Source: Flammeovirga yaeyamensis
GTDB taxonomy: Bacteria; Bacteroidota; Bacteroidia; Cytophagales; Flammeovirgaceae
Direction: 5' to 3'
DNA: 64,000 nucleotides
Assembly (NCBI RefSeq): GCF_018736045.1
Contig: NZ_CP076132.1
Span: 1,473,501-1,537,500, forward strand
The translations under genes were made by a program, and so were the position numbers. Below are positions 38,040-47,021 of this stretch, piece after piece. Position 1 is the stretch's first letter. Each line of letters starts with the position of its first letter. The notes below the pieces were generated by a model, which had not been told where the DNA came from, did not search any database, and saw only the letters and a list, made by a program, of their open reading frames with translations.

Positions 38040-40067
38040 TTATTTTACTAGAACCAAAGCAGAAACAGCATCAACAACTGGAGATGAAGTTGATTTAATA
38101 CCTTTAGCATCCGCTTTCTTACCATCAACTAAAATTTTCCAATTTCCTTTTTCGATGAATTTAGCAATGTTCTTCGCTTTCTTACCCGAGTTGAATACAA
38201 CAACAATGTCATTGGAAGTTTCACCATTAGGCTGACCTGAAATAGTGTAACCGATGATGTGATCGTCTTTGAAATCAATAAACTTCAGATGCTTTTGAAT
38301 CATCTCTGTTGATGTCATTCTAAACGCAGGATGTGCTTTTCTAACATCAATTAATCCTTGATAATATTGGAAGACGTCTTTATTCTCTACTTTCCAATCG
38401 TAATCCAAACGGTTTACAGCGTCCGGCTTGTTGTATGAGTTGTGCTCGCCGCCTTTAGTACGCATCATTTCAGCGCCTGAGTGGATGAAAGGAATACCTT
38501 GAGAAGTTAACACGATGGCCGAAGTTAATTTATGCATCTTCTTGATATCTGCTTCAGAAGCTTTTGGCTGAGATACCTTCAGCTTGTCGTATAATGTATG
38601 ATTATCGTGACAAGAAACATAAGTAACTGTTTGATCTGGCTCAGGAGCCCAAGGAGCTTTAGAGTAGTTGATCTTGCTATAATCAATTTGATCGTGTTGC
38701 GTAGAACCTACGATACCGAATTTAATAGCATCGTTCAATTTAGTACTCCCTTGAACATATCCGATTTCATCATCATAGAAAACAGATCCTTTTAAAGCAT
38801 CACGGATATCGTCTGAGAATGCAGCCACACCCTTCATTTTTGGCGTATTAGCTTTAATTGCTCTCTGATCAATAGGAAGTGGAGAATCGTTGGCCGTCCA
38901 ACCCTCACCATAAATAATGATCGATGGATCTACTTCTTCTTTTAATCTTTTAGCGATTTCGTTCATTGTAGTCACATCATGAATACCCATCAAGTCGAAA
39001 CGGAAACCGTCTAAGTGGTATTCTTTCGCCCAGTACAATACCGATTCCACCATGTATTTTCTCATCATTGCACGATCAGAAGCGGTTTCGTTACCACAAG
39101 CAGAAGCGTCTGAGTAGCCACCTTCTTTATTTTGTCTGTAGTAGTAACCCGGAACTTCTAATGAGAAGTTAGAATCATCACCACTAAATGTATGATTGTA
39201 CACAACATCTAGAACTACACGAATACCTTTTTTGTGAAGTGCTTGAACCATTTCTTTGAATTCCTTGATTCTAACCGCACCATCATGTGGGTTGGTAGAA
39301 TAAGAACCTTCTGGAACATTGTAGTTTTGTGGATCGTAACCCCAGTTGTATTGAGGCATGTCTAATTTAGTTTCATCCACTGTCTTGTAATCATAAGAAG
39401 GTAATAAGTGAACGTGAGTAACTCCTAGTTCTTCTATATGATCAATACCTGTTTTTACACCCTTAGGGCTTTTTGTACCCGTTTCTGTAAGTCCAATAAA
39501 CTTACCTTTATTCTTGATGCCTGAGTTTTCAGAAATAGAAATGTCTCTTACGTGGATTTCATATAAGATTGCATCCGTTAAGTTCTTTAAAGCAGGACGC
39601 TTATCTTGATCCCAACCTTGAGGATCTGTAGAAGCTAAATCAACGACCTGTCCTCTCATACCGTTTGCACCCACTGCCACTGCATAAGTACCTGGAGTTT
39701 CTGCTAACGTTTTTTCTTCAGTTGTGACTTGATACGTATAGTATTTACCTTTTAAATCGCCGTCTATGTTCGCAAACCAAGTTCCTTTCACAGATGGCTT
39801 CATTTCAACAGTCTTAGTTGCTGAACCTTCTAAGTCTTGATCGTAAAATTTTAAAGTAACTGTTTTGGCAATTGGAGACCACATTCTAAATGTAGTATTC
39901 GATGGTGAGTAAACTACGCCAAGTTTACCGTTATAAGCTGGATATTTGTTATACACTTTTTTGTCAAAATCATTATGCCCATCCGCTTGTTCAGATGGAG
40001 AACAAGAAAATAGCATACTAGTTAAACTAAACAGGATAACAGCAATTGTGAATTTGTTTCTTTTCAT
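38040..40067 (-). CDS. pulA: Type I pullulanase, lipoprotein
   Basis: 675 residues. The signal ends in lipobox MLFSCSP, so it is lipid-anchored. A CBM48-like beta domain (about 40-130) precedes the GH13 barrel. The type I signature YNWGYDPQNYNVP is present. Catalytic motifs: GFRFDLMGIHD (nucleophile Asp), IIYGEGWTAND (acid Glu) and VSCHDNHTLYDKL (third Asp). It hydrolyses alpha-1,6 branches of pullulan or glycogen-like glucans outside the cytoplasm. No SusC/SusD pair is beside it. Candidate regulatory sites lie upstream. Confidence 0.95.
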   Translation of the reverse strand: MKRNKFTIAVILFSLTSMLFSCSPSEQADGHNDFDKKVYNKYPAYNGKLGVVYSPSNTTFRMWSPIAKTVTLKFYDQDLEGSATKTVEMKPSVKGTWFANIDGDLKGKYYTYQVTTEEKTLAETPGTYAVAVGANGMRGQVVDLASTDPQGWDQDKRPALKNLTDAILYEIHVRDISISENSGIKNKGKFIGLTETGTKSPKGVKTGIDHIEELGVTHVHLLPSYDYKTVDETKLDMPQYNWGYDPQNYNVPEGSYSTNPHDGAVRIKEFKEMVQALHKKGIRVVLDVVYNHTFSGDDSNFSLEVPGYYYRQNKEGGYSDASACGNETASDRAMMRKYMVESVLYWAKEYHLDGFRFDLMGIHDVTTMNEIAKRLKEEVDPSIIIYGEGWTANDSPLPIDQRAIKANTPKMKGVAAFSDDIRDALKGSVFYDDEIGYVQGSTKLNDAIKFGIVGSTQHDQIDYSKINYSKAPWAPEPDQTVTYVSCHDNHTLYDKLKVSQPKASEADIKKMHKLTSAIVLTSQGIPFIHSGAEMMRTKGGEHNSYNKPDAVNRLDYDWKVENKDVFQYYQGLIDVRKAHPAFRMTSTEMIQKHLKFIDFKDDHIIGYTISGQPNGETSNDIVVVFNSGKKAKNIAKFIEKGNWKILVDGKKADAKGIKSTSSPVVDAVSALVLVK

Positions 40068-40224
40068 ATTTATTGACTAGATTATTTTTCAGGCTTATTA
40101 TTGAATCCTTTTCATTCAATGTTGATGTTCCTTTTTTATACAAAGGGTAAATAACAATTGATTTCAGTACTTAATTTCATTTCTTTTTGATTAATAATCA
40201 ACACTTGTTCACTAAAGTTTAAAA

Positions 40225-40238
40225 CGGAACCGATTGCA
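40225..40238. promoter_or_regulatory. Possible LacI-family (cre-like) operator upstream of pulA
   Basis: CGGAACCGATTGCA matches the cre-type pattern TGNAANCGNTNNCA at all defined positions but the first. It lies about 160 bases upstream of pulA. LacI-type regulators of maltodextrin genes are known in Bacteroidota, but none is encoded here. Confidence 0.25.
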
Positions 40239-40484
40239 AATTGTGAAATACATTTTTTTAGTATTCTAAAGAGATAATTTGATGAAAAAATAAGAGGATT
40301 TTTAGTTATTCATACTGTTGAAATATAGCATCAAATAATTCATTAAATATTGATGCTGATTTAAAATTAAACACCCATTCAAATACTAAATTTCGGTAGA
40401 ACTATTAGGAGTAAAAAACTGTCTTAAATGAGAGGATTATTTGATATTTATTTTGATTGAAGTGATCTTTTAAAATTTTATCAA

Positions 40485-40531
40485 GTGTTCAAAATTTAAC
40501 ACTTAAAAGTAGGGTGTTCAAAATTTAACAC
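40485..40531. repeat. Two identical 18-bp palindromic repeats, 29 bases apart
   Basis: gtgttcaaaatttaacac occurs at 40485-40502 and 40514-40531. Each copy has gtgtt/aacac inverted arms. The 29-base start-to-start spacing is nearly three helical turns, as expected for a dimeric regulator binding twice on one DNA face. It could act on pulA or on the arginine cluster. Confidence 0.6.
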
Positions 40532-40648
40532 AGTGTATTTTAAATTTGTCATCGAAAAAATAAATTCATTAAAAAAGTGTCAATAAAATACTGATATGCT
40601 TGAATTTATCATTTTAAAATATCAAGTTTGATCCATCATAAAAATTAA

Positions 40649-40756
40649 ATGAAAGGAAAAATTAAACATATCACCCCTAAATTTAGGATGAATATCACCT
40701 TATTTTTTGATAAGATGGAGGCCGGTATGTACCCTGCTTTTTATCGACGATCATGA
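40649..40756 (+). CDS. Possible 35-codon leader ORF upstream of the arginine cluster
   Basis: An ATG-started ORF of 35 codons ends in TGA 107 bases before the GNAT gene. It starts MKGKIKHITPKF and ends YRRS with two successive CGA arginine codons just before the stop, the placement expected of an arginine-sensing leader peptide. CGA seems rare in neighbouring genes, which mostly use AGA and CGT. There is no clear following antiterminator pair. It may be chance. Confidence 0.2.
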   Translation: MKGKIKHITPKFRMNITLFFDKMEAGMYPAFYRRS

Positions 40757-40863
40757 AGGTAGTTCTCAACTTTTTACAGTTATAAAATCCTAAGTAGATC
40801 TTTTAAGTTTTTAGATAAAAAGAAAAAACACTATTTTCATTAATTCCCTTTTAGGGCCGAACA

Positions 40864-41475
40864 ATGACTATTAAGAATACCATTCAAGAGATGAAACATA
40901 TATCGAGCTTCAGCATTGTGGAAGCGAGTTTAGAAGAGCATAAAGAATATGCTAAAGATATCTGTTTTCAGATAGAAGAGTCTGCAAAGGCGAGAGGAAC
41001 CGGTATTGCCAAAAGATCAGTAGATTATATAGAAAATAAATTTGCGGAAGGTAAAGGAGTGATTGCGATAGCAGATGACGGAACTTTTGCAGGATTTTGT
41101 TATATCGAATCGTGGGGACACAATAAATATGTGGCCAACTCTGGTTTGATTGTCAATCCACAATTTAGAGGTACTGGCTTAGCGAAGGCAATTAAGAAAA
41201 AGGCTTTTCAGCTATCTAGAAAGAAATATCCTGAAGCCAAGTTATTTGGTTTAACAACCTCATTACCTGTAATGAGAATCAATAGTGAATTGGGCTACCG
41301 TCCGGTCACTTTTTCTGAGTTAACAGACGACGAGCAATTCTGGAAAGGTTGTCAGTCTTGTGTAAACTACGATATCCTTCAACGCACTTTCAGAAAGCAC
41401 TGTTTGTGTACAGGGATGATTTTCGATCCTAAAGACCCGAGATATAAATCGGCAATGGACTCGAATCAACAATAA
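40864..41475 (+). CDS. GNAT-family N-acetyltransferase heading the arginine cluster
   Basis: 203 residues. The GNAT core is visible: IAIADDGTFAGFCYIESW, then NSGLIVNPQFRGTGLAKAIKKKAF with the acetyl-CoA loop (RxxGxA/G), and LGYRPVTF near the end. A C-terminal Cys-rich tail (GCQSCVNYD, RKHCLCTGMIFDP) is characteristic of the Bacteroidota homologues placed before argG. No classical ArgA or ArgJ is present in the cluster, so this is the best candidate for N-acylglutamate synthase. argG starts 38 bases later. Confidence 0.85.
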   Translation: MTIKNTIQEMKHISSFSIVEASLEEHKEYAKDICFQIEESAKARGTGIAKRSVDYIENKFAEGKGVIAIADDGTFAGFCYIESWGHNKYVANSGLIVNPQFRGTGLAKAIKKKAFQLSRKKYPEAKLFGLTTSLPVMRINSELGYRPVTFSELTDDEQFWKGCQSCVNYDILQRTFRKHCLCTGMIFDPKDPRYKSAMDSNQQ

Positions 41476-41513
41476 AGAATAAGAAATTAACAACAAATAA
41501 AAGAAAAAGATCT

Positions 41514-42725
41514 ATGAGTAAGAAAGTGGTTTTAGCCTTCAGTGGTGGTTTGGATACAACATACTGTGTGAAATATCTTTCAGAGGAAAGAGGGCTAGAG
41601 GTGCATACCGCTATCGTTCAAACAGGAGGTTTTTCTGATGACGAATTAAAAGAGATTGAAGAAAAAGCATTTAAACTAGGTGTGGCTTCTCATATCACTT
41701 TAGATCAAACAGAAACTTTCTATGAGCAATGTGTGAAATATTTAGTGTACGGTAATGCTTTACGTTACAATACTTACCCTCTAAGTGTAAGTGCTGAACG
41801 TGTATTCCAAGCATTGGCAATTGCTGAATATGCAAAGAAAATTGGAGCAGATAGTATCGCTCATGGATCTACAGGTGCAGGTAACGATCAAATCCGTTTT
41901 GATATGGCATTTAAGATCATCTGTCCTGAAGCAGAAATTATTACGCCAATTAGAGATAATCAGTTATCGAGACAAGACGAAATCGATTTCTTGATTTCTA
42001 AAGGTGTGGAAGGCGATTGGGAAAAATCGATGTACTCGATCAACCAAGGTCTTTGGGGTACTTCAGTAGGTGGTAAAGAAACATTGGGTTCTAGATTATC
42101 ACTTCCAGAGGAAGCTTACCCAACGCAAGTTACAGAGACTATCCCTAAGAAATTAAGCTTGACGTTCGAAAAAGGTGAATTAGTAGGTATCGATGGTAAG
42201 ATCTACGATAAGCCTGTTCAAGCGATTCAAGAATTAAATAAAATAGCTTCTCCTTATGGTATTGGTAGAGACATCCACGTGGGTGATACTATCATTGGTA
42301 TTAAAGGAAGAGTAGGATTTGAAGCAGCAGCCCCGGTGTTAACCATCAAGGCACACCACCTATTAGAGAAGCACACACTTACAAAGTGGCAATTGTATTG
42401 GAAAGAGCAATTGGGTAACTACTATGGTATGTTAACGCACGAAGGTCAGTGGATCGATCCTGTAATGCGTAACATCGAGAAATTCTTAGAAGATACTCAA
42501 TCTCATGTGACAGGTGAAGTATTCGTGACATTATTCCCTTACCGTTTCGAATTGGAAGGTATTGAGTCGAAATTCGATTTGATGAACCCTGAATTCGGTG
42601 CATATGGTGAAATGAACAATGCATGGACAGGTGAAGATGCTAGAGGTTTTGCCACCATTTTAGCGAATCAGAACATGATCTTTGGTAAAGTGAAAGAAGC
42701 TGCCGAAGAGACTGTATCAGAATAA
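41514..42725 (+). CDS. argG: Argininosuccinate synthase
   Basis: 403 residues (family about 400). AFSGGLDTTYCVKYLSEE is the PP-loop ATP site. GNALRYNTYPLSVSAERVFQALAI, AHGSTGAGNDQIRFD and SINQGLWGTSVGG are substrate-binding segments. It joins citrulline and aspartate using ATP. It sits second in the cluster, far from argH. A terminator-like hairpin follows, so expression of argG and argC may be partly uncoupled. Confidence 0.96.
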   Translation: MSKKVVLAFSGGLDTTYCVKYLSEERGLEVHTAIVQTGGFSDDELKEIEEKAFKLGVASHITLDQTETFYEQCVKYLVYGNALRYNTYPLSVSAERVFQALAIAEYAKKIGADSIAHGSTGAGNDQIRFDMAFKIICPEAEIITPIRDNQLSRQDEIDFLISKGVEGDWEKSMYSINQGLWGTSVGGKETLGSRLSLPEEAYPTQVTETIPKKLSLTFEKGELVGIDGKIYDKPVQAIQELNKIASPYGIGRDIHVGDTIIGIKGRVGFEAAAPVLTIKAHHLLEKHTLTKWQLYWKEQLGNYYGMLTHEGQWIDPVMRNIEKFLEDTQSHVTGEVFVTLFPYRFELEGIESKFDLMNPEFGAYGEMNNAWTGEDARGFATILANQNMIFGKVKEAAEETVSE

Positions 42726-42760
42726 TATTTAAACCTGATAACTTGAATTGGTATGACACT

Positions 42761-42792
42761 AAGGGTGCGGAATTTCTTCTGCATCCTTTTTT
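42761..42792 (+). terminator. Terminator-like hairpin between argG and argC
   Basis: A 12-bp stem with two G-T wobbles (aagggtgcggaa / ttctgcatcctt), loop tttc, and a six-T tail lies 36 bases after argG. It may end or attenuate transcription inside the cluster. Confidence 0.7.
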
Positions 42793-42876
42793 ATCGAACC
42801 AATTTGATACAACCTAAAAGTGGAACCTTGAAATCCACATCAAAAAGAAACAACAAACTTATAGTATAAAGAAATC

Positions 42877-43866
42877 ATGAAAGTTGGAATTATTGGCGGC
42901 GCCGGCATGACAGGCGGTGAATTATTAAGAGTAGTGTTAAATCACCCAGAAGTGGATATTGCTTATGTTCATAGCCGATCGCAAGTAGGTAAACCACTTC
43001 ATGCAGTTCATAAAGACTTATATGGCGAAAGCGACATCACTTTTACGGGTGAAATTGGAGCAGCAGACGTTGTTTTCTTGTGCTTGGGCCACGGTGAGTC
43101 GGTGAAATTCTTAGAAGACAATTCATTCCCATCATCAACAGTAATCATCGATTTAAGTCAAGACTTTAGATTAGGTGAGGGGATTGTAGAAAATAGATCA
43201 ATGCAATTGGGAGATCGTGAGTTCATTTACGGTTTACCTGAGATGCAAAAAGAGAAAATTAAGTCAGCAAAAAACATTGCCAATCCTGGCTGTTTTGCGA
43301 CTGCCATTCAAATAGCTTTATTACCACTGGCTGACGCTCAGAAGTTGAACAATGAAGTACATATAAGTGCGATTACAGGTTCGACTGGTGCCGGTGTAAA
43401 GCTTATGGCAAGTACTGCGTTTACTTGGAGAACAAGTAACATCTCACATTATAAAGCCTTTCAACATCAGCATTTATTAGAAATTGGTCAGAGTCTAAAT
43501 CAATTGCAAAATGGTTTCGACCACAAGATCAACTTCATTCCTTACAGAGGTAACTTCACAAGAGGAATTTTAGCTTCTTGTTATTTAAAATCAGATTTAT
43601 CTCAAGAAGAAGCGGTAAAACTTTTCAAAGATTATTATGCTGATGCTGCATTCACTCGCGTTTTAGATGGTCCTTTAGATTTGAAACAAGTAGTGAACAC
43701 CAACAGAGGTTTTATCAGCATCGAAAAACACGATGATACATTGTTGATTACCTCAGCAATTGATAACTTACTGAAAGGAGCTGTTGGACAAGCTGTTCAG
43801 AACATGAACTTGATTTTCGGATTGGACGAGAAGACAGGTTTGAACCTTAAACCAATGGCATTCTAA
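42877..43866 (+). CDS. argC: N-acetyl-gamma-glutamyl-phosphate reductase
   Basis: 329 residues. The N-terminal Rossmann loop reads VGIIGGAGMTGGELLRV. NPGCFATAIQIALLPL contains the catalytic Cys, and SGSTGAG-like ITGSTGAGVKL and FIPYRGNFTRGILASCY follow. It reduces acylglutamyl phosphate to the semialdehyde using NADPH. argD starts 18 bases downstream. Confidence 0.95.
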   Translation: MKVGIIGGAGMTGGELLRVVLNHPEVDIAYVHSRSQVGKPLHAVHKDLYGESDITFTGEIGAADVVFLCLGHGESVKFLEDNSFPSSTVIIDLSQDFRLGEGIVENRSMQLGDREFIYGLPEMQKEKIKSAKNIANPGCFATAIQIALLPLADAQKLNNEVHISAITGSTGAGVKLMASTAFTWRTSNISHYKAFQHQHLLEIGQSLNQLQNGFDHKINFIPYRGNFTRGILASCYLKSDLSQEEAVKLFKDYYADAAFTRVLDGPLDLKQVVNTNRGFISIEKHDDTLLITSAIDNLLKGAVGQAVQNMNLIFGLDEKTGLNLKPMAF

Positions 43867-43884
43867 AACTCAAAAATCACTATA

Positions 43885-45024
43885 ATGGCAAATTTATTTG
43901 ATGTATATCCCTTATTTGATATCACTCCCGTAAAAGGTGAAGATGTTTGGGTATATGATGAAAAAGGCGAAAAATATCTAGACTTGTATGGTGGTCATGC
44001 CGTGATTTCGATCGGACATACCCACCCACATTATAAAAAACAACTATCTGATCAGTTAGAAAATTTGGTATTCTATTCTAACTCTATTCAGAATCCACTT
44101 CAAAAAGAATTAGCATCTAAATTAGGTGAAGCAAGTTGTTATCACGATTGGAATTTATTCTTATGTAATTCTGGAGCAGAGGCCAACGAAAATGCATTCA
44201 AATTGGCTTCATTCTACAATAAGAAAACGAAGATCATTTCTTTCACAAAAGGATTTCACGGAAGAACATCTTTAGCCGTTGCGGCTACAGATAACAAGAA
44301 TATTGTGGCACCATGTAACGCAGTTCACGATACTTTAATCCTTCCATTTAACGATGTAGAAGCTTTAAAAGAGGCTTTTGCTCAACACGAAATCTGTGCA
44401 GTTGTAGTAGAAGGTATCCAAGGTATTGGAGGTATTTACGAACCAACAGTAGAATTCATGCAAACGATTAGAACTTTATGTGATGATCAAAATGCAGTTT
44501 TCATTGCCGATGAGATCCAATCAGGATACGGGCGATCAGGTAGATTCTTCGCACATCAGTGGTATGATGTTATTCCTGATGTGGTGACGATGGCCAAAGG
44601 AATGGGGAATGGATTCCCCATCGGTGGCGTATTCATCTCTCCTAAGTTCGAAGCAGCCTACGGTATGTTGGGGACAACATTTGGAGGAAATCACTTAGCC
44701 TGTGCAGCTGGTATTGCCGTACTAGACGTCTTGAAAGACGAAAACCTTATCGAAAAATCGGTAGTAGTAGGAGAGTGGTTAGTGGAGCAATTGAACTCAA
44801 ATCCTGCCATCAAAGAAATTCGTGGAAAAGGATTGATGCTAGGTATCGAGTTAAATGAAGCGGTGGCACCTTTAAGAAAGAAATTATTGTTTGATCATAA
44901 GATCTTCACGGGGGCATCATCAAATAAAAACACGGTACGTTTATTACCACCACTTACATTAACGAAAGAGCAAGCACAATTATTTGTGGATGCTTTCGAA
45001 GCAGTAACTAAAGAAATCGCATAA
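43885..45024 (+). CDS. argD: Acetylornithine (or succinylornithine) aminotransferase
   Basis: 379 residues, class III PLP fold. FLCNSGAEANENAFKLA, FHGRTSLAVAAT, FIADEIQSGYGRSGRFFAHQ (Asp of the DE pair) and TMAKGMGNGFPIGGVF (PLP lysine) are intact, and TTFGGNHLACAAG closes the site. It converts the acylglutamate semialdehyde to acyl-ornithine. Whether the acyl group is acetyl or succinyl depends on the pathway variant. It is 15 bases before the transcarbamylase. Confidence 0.95.
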   Translation: MANLFDVYPLFDITPVKGEDVWVYDEKGEKYLDLYGGHAVISIGHTHPHYKKQLSDQLENLVFYSNSIQNPLQKELASKLGEASCYHDWNLFLCNSGAEANENAFKLASFYNKKTKIISFTKGFHGRTSLAVAATDNKNIVAPCNAVHDTLILPFNDVEALKEAFAQHEICAVVVEGIQGIGGIYEPTVEFMQTIRTLCDDQNAVFIADEIQSGYGRSGRFFAHQWYDVIPDVVTMAKGMGNGFPIGGVFISPKFEAAYGMLGTTFGGNHLACAAGIAVLDVLKDENLIEKSVVVGEWLVEQLNSNPAIKEIRGKGLMLGIELNEAVAPLRKKLLFDHKIFTGASSNKNTVRLLPPLTLTKEQAQLFVDAFEAVTKEIA

Positions 45025-45039
45025 ATCCCACTATAGAAA

Positions 45040-45993
45040 ATGGAAAAATTTTTATCTGTAAACGATGTTCAGGATGTAAATGAAATCGTTGAAAGTGCAT
45101 TAAAGATAAAAGCCAACCCTGAAGCCTACGGGGATGTTGGAAAAAATAAAATGTTGGGTCTATTGTTCTTCAACCCAAGTTTAAGAACAAGATTAAGTAC
45201 ACAACGTGCCGCTCGTCATTTAGGAATGGACGTGATGGTGATGAACATTGATAAAGACGGTTGGAAAATCGAAACTGAAGAAGGTGTAATCATGGACAGT
45301 GATAAAGCAGAGCATTTAAAAGATGCTGCTGCCGTAATCAGTCAATATTGTGATATCATCGGTGTGCGTTCTTTCCCTAACCTTCAAAATAAAGAGGAAG
45401 ATTATTCTGATTCAATCATGAAAGATTTTGTGAAGTATGCAAAATCTCCGATTGTATCCTTAGAATCAGCTACTCGCCACCCACTACAATCTCTAGCAGA
45501 TTTGGTAACCATCAGAGAAAATTCTGATAAACCAAAAAAGAAAGTAGTACTTACTTGGGCTCCTCACCCAAGAGCATTACCTCAAGCGGTACCTAATTCA
45601 TTCGCTGAGTGGATGAACGCTGCTGATGATGTAGAATTAGTCATTACTGCACCTGAAGGTTACGAATTGGATCCTGAGTTTGTTGGTGAGGCAACTTTCA
45701 CTACCAACCAAGACGAAGCTTTAAAAGGAGCCGACTTTGTTTATGCCAAAAACTGGTCATCTACAAAAGAATACGGTAAAGTGGTTTGCAAGGACAACTC
45801 TTGGCAAATTACAGAAGAGAAAATGGCTTTAACCGACAATGGTAAATTCATGCACTGTCTTCCAATCCGTAGAAACGTAGTGGCTAGCGACGCTGTATTG
45901 GATAGCGAAAACTCTCTTATCTTAGAGGAAGCGAATAATAGGACGTTTGCAGCTGCGGCGGTGTTGAATGAAATGCTTGAGGCAGAAGACTAG
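45040..45993 (+). CDS. argF': N-acetyl/N-succinyl-L-ornithine carbamoyltransferase
   Basis: 317 residues. FFNPSLRTRLSTQRAARHLG is the carbamoyl-phosphate loop (SxRTR). TWAPHPRALPQAVPNSFAEW, in place of the ornithine enzyme's SMG loop, marks the N-acyl-ornithine subfamily (AOTCase/SOTCase), and MHCLPIRRNV holds the HCLP motif. Residue 90 (in MDSDKAEHL) is Ala. From memory, Pro90 in the Bacteroides fragilis enzyme favours N-succinyl and Glu92 in the Xanthomonas enzyme N-acetyl substrate, so the specificity here is open. Repeat F begins 4 bases after the stop. Confidence 0.93.
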   Translation: MEKFLSVNDVQDVNEIVESALKIKANPEAYGDVGKNKMLGLLFFNPSLRTRLSTQRAARHLGMDVMVMNIDKDGWKIETEEGVIMDSDKAEHLKDAAAVISQYCDIIGVRSFPNLQNKEEDYSDSIMKDFVKYAKSPIVSLESATRHPLQSLADLVTIRENSDKPKKKVVLTWAPHPRALPQAVPNSFAEWMNAADDVELVITAPEGYELDPEFVGEATFTTNQDEALKGADFVYAKNWSSTKEYGKVVCKDNSWQITEEKMALTDNGKFMHCLPIRRNVVASDAVLDSENSLILEEANNRTFAAAAVLNEMLEAED

Positions 45994-45996
45994 GGT

Positions 45997-46157
45997 GAAC
46001 TAAGGAACGAAGAAACTAAGGAACTAAGGAACTAAGTTGAGCTTTTTATTTCTAGATATGATACTGATAAAGTAAGAAGTAAAAGGTAAGAGGTAAAGGT
46101 GAGATTAGTTTATTTTCTGATCGTATCAAAAGCCCAGGAATTCATTCCTGGGGCTGA
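45997..46157 (+). repeat. Family-2 modular intergenic repeat, copy F
   Basis: Tandem gaactaag-like units (45997-46036) are followed by gtaagaag/gtaagagg units (46072-46100) and the hairpin core gtatcaaaagcccaggaat...attcctgggg (46123-46157). The core stem is 9 bp (cccaggaat / attcctggg) and is nearly identical to that at 47111-47145. It lies just after the transcarbamylase stop. Confidence 0.75.
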
Positions 46158-46180
46158 TGGAATTTAGAAGACATACACAC

Positions 46181-46214
46181 ACAATGACGTTGCAACCCAA
46201 CGTCATTGTTTTAT
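46181..46214 (+). terminator. Hairpin upstream of argB
   Basis: An 11-bp perfect stem (acaatgacgtt / aacgtcattgt) with loop gcaaccc is followed by tttattt, 28 bases before the argB start. It could terminate the argC-argD-argF' transcript or act in the argB leader. Confidence 0.6.
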
Positions 46215-46241
46215 TTAGAAATTAATAAAACAAACAACCTG

Positions 46242-47021
46242 ATGAAAATATCAGTCATAAAAGTTGGTGGCAACATCATTAACGACGAGCAAGCTTTAGC
46301 TAGTTTTCTGGATCAGTTTTCTGCTTTGGAAGGACCAAAAGTATTGGTACACGGTGGTGGCAAATTAGCTACAGCAATGGCCAAGCGTTTGGGTATCGAA
46401 CCAAAAATGGTAGATGGAAGGCGTGTTACCGATGCAGATACTTTAGAAGTGGTAACGATGGTATATGGTGGATTAGTAAACAAGAATATTGTTGCTAAAC
46501 TTCAAGCCAAAGGAACAAATGCAATTGGGTTAACAGGTGCTGATGCCAACATCATAGAATCTGATAAAAGAACAGGTTGGGAGATCGATTTTGGTTTTGT
46601 AGGTGATGTGCGTAAAGCCAATGCTTCTCCAATTATCGGTTTACTAGAACAAGGAATCACTCCTGTAGTAGCACCTTTAACTCATAATGGCGAAGGTCAG
46701 TTACTCAATACCAATGCAGACACAATGGCACAGGCAACCGCTGTGGCTTTAGGTCAGGCAGGACACGAAGTATCGCTTAGATACTGTTTCGAAAAAGCAG
46801 GTGTTCTTTTGGATATCAACGATGATAATTCATTAGTTCCAGTATTGAACCCTCAAAAGTTCGAAGAGTTCAAAGCAGAAGGAGTCGTTGCCGATGGCAT
46901 GCTTCCAAAACTAAAAAATGCATTTGATGCTATCGATGCATCCGTAACCGAAGTATGGTTAGGGAAAGTGGAAGGGTTGCTTTCGAAGGAGCCTGTGGGG
47001 ACGAAGATTGTAGGTAGTTAA
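46242..47021 (+). CDS. argB: Acetylglutamate kinase
   Basis: 259 residues from the ATG at 46242; the frame opens at 46206, but MKISVIKVGGNIIND is the natural family start. KVGGNI, LVHGGGKLATAMAKRLG, VTDADTLEVVTMVYGG, and NTNADTMAQATAVALG near the active site are conserved, with DGMLPKLKNAFDA near the end. It phosphorylates N-acylglutamate. The C-terminus (VGS, then TAA) already lies in gtaggta-type repeat sequence that continues as repeat G. Confidence 0.95.
   Translation: MKISVIKVGGNIINDEQALASFLDQFSALEGPKVLVHGGGKLATAMAKRLGIEPKMVDGRRVTDADTLEVVTMVYGGLVNKNIVAKLQAKGTNAIGLTGADANIIESDKRTGWEIDFGFVGDVRKANASPIIGLLEQGITPVVAPLTHNGEGQLLNTNADTMAQATAVALGQAGHEVSLRYCFEKAGVLLDINDDNSLVPVLNPQKFEEFKAEGVVADGMLPKLKNAFDAIDASVTEVWLGKVEGLLSKEPVGTKIVGS

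Larger units (their letters stand above)
40068..40863. other. 800-base divergent intergenic region, pulA / arginine cluster
   Basis: Very AT-rich, with no gene of normal size. It holds, from left to right, a LacI/cre-like palindromic site at 40225, two identical 18-bp palindromic direct repeats at 40485 and 40514, and a 35-codon ORF at 40649. Promoters for both flanking transcripts must lie here, but no clear TAnnTTTG element was assigned. Confidence 0.5.

Noticed and set aside
40068-40863. Arginine repressor (ArgR) boxes before the arginine cluster
   Set aside because: No pair of TGAATA/ATTCA-type palindromes could be found in the region.
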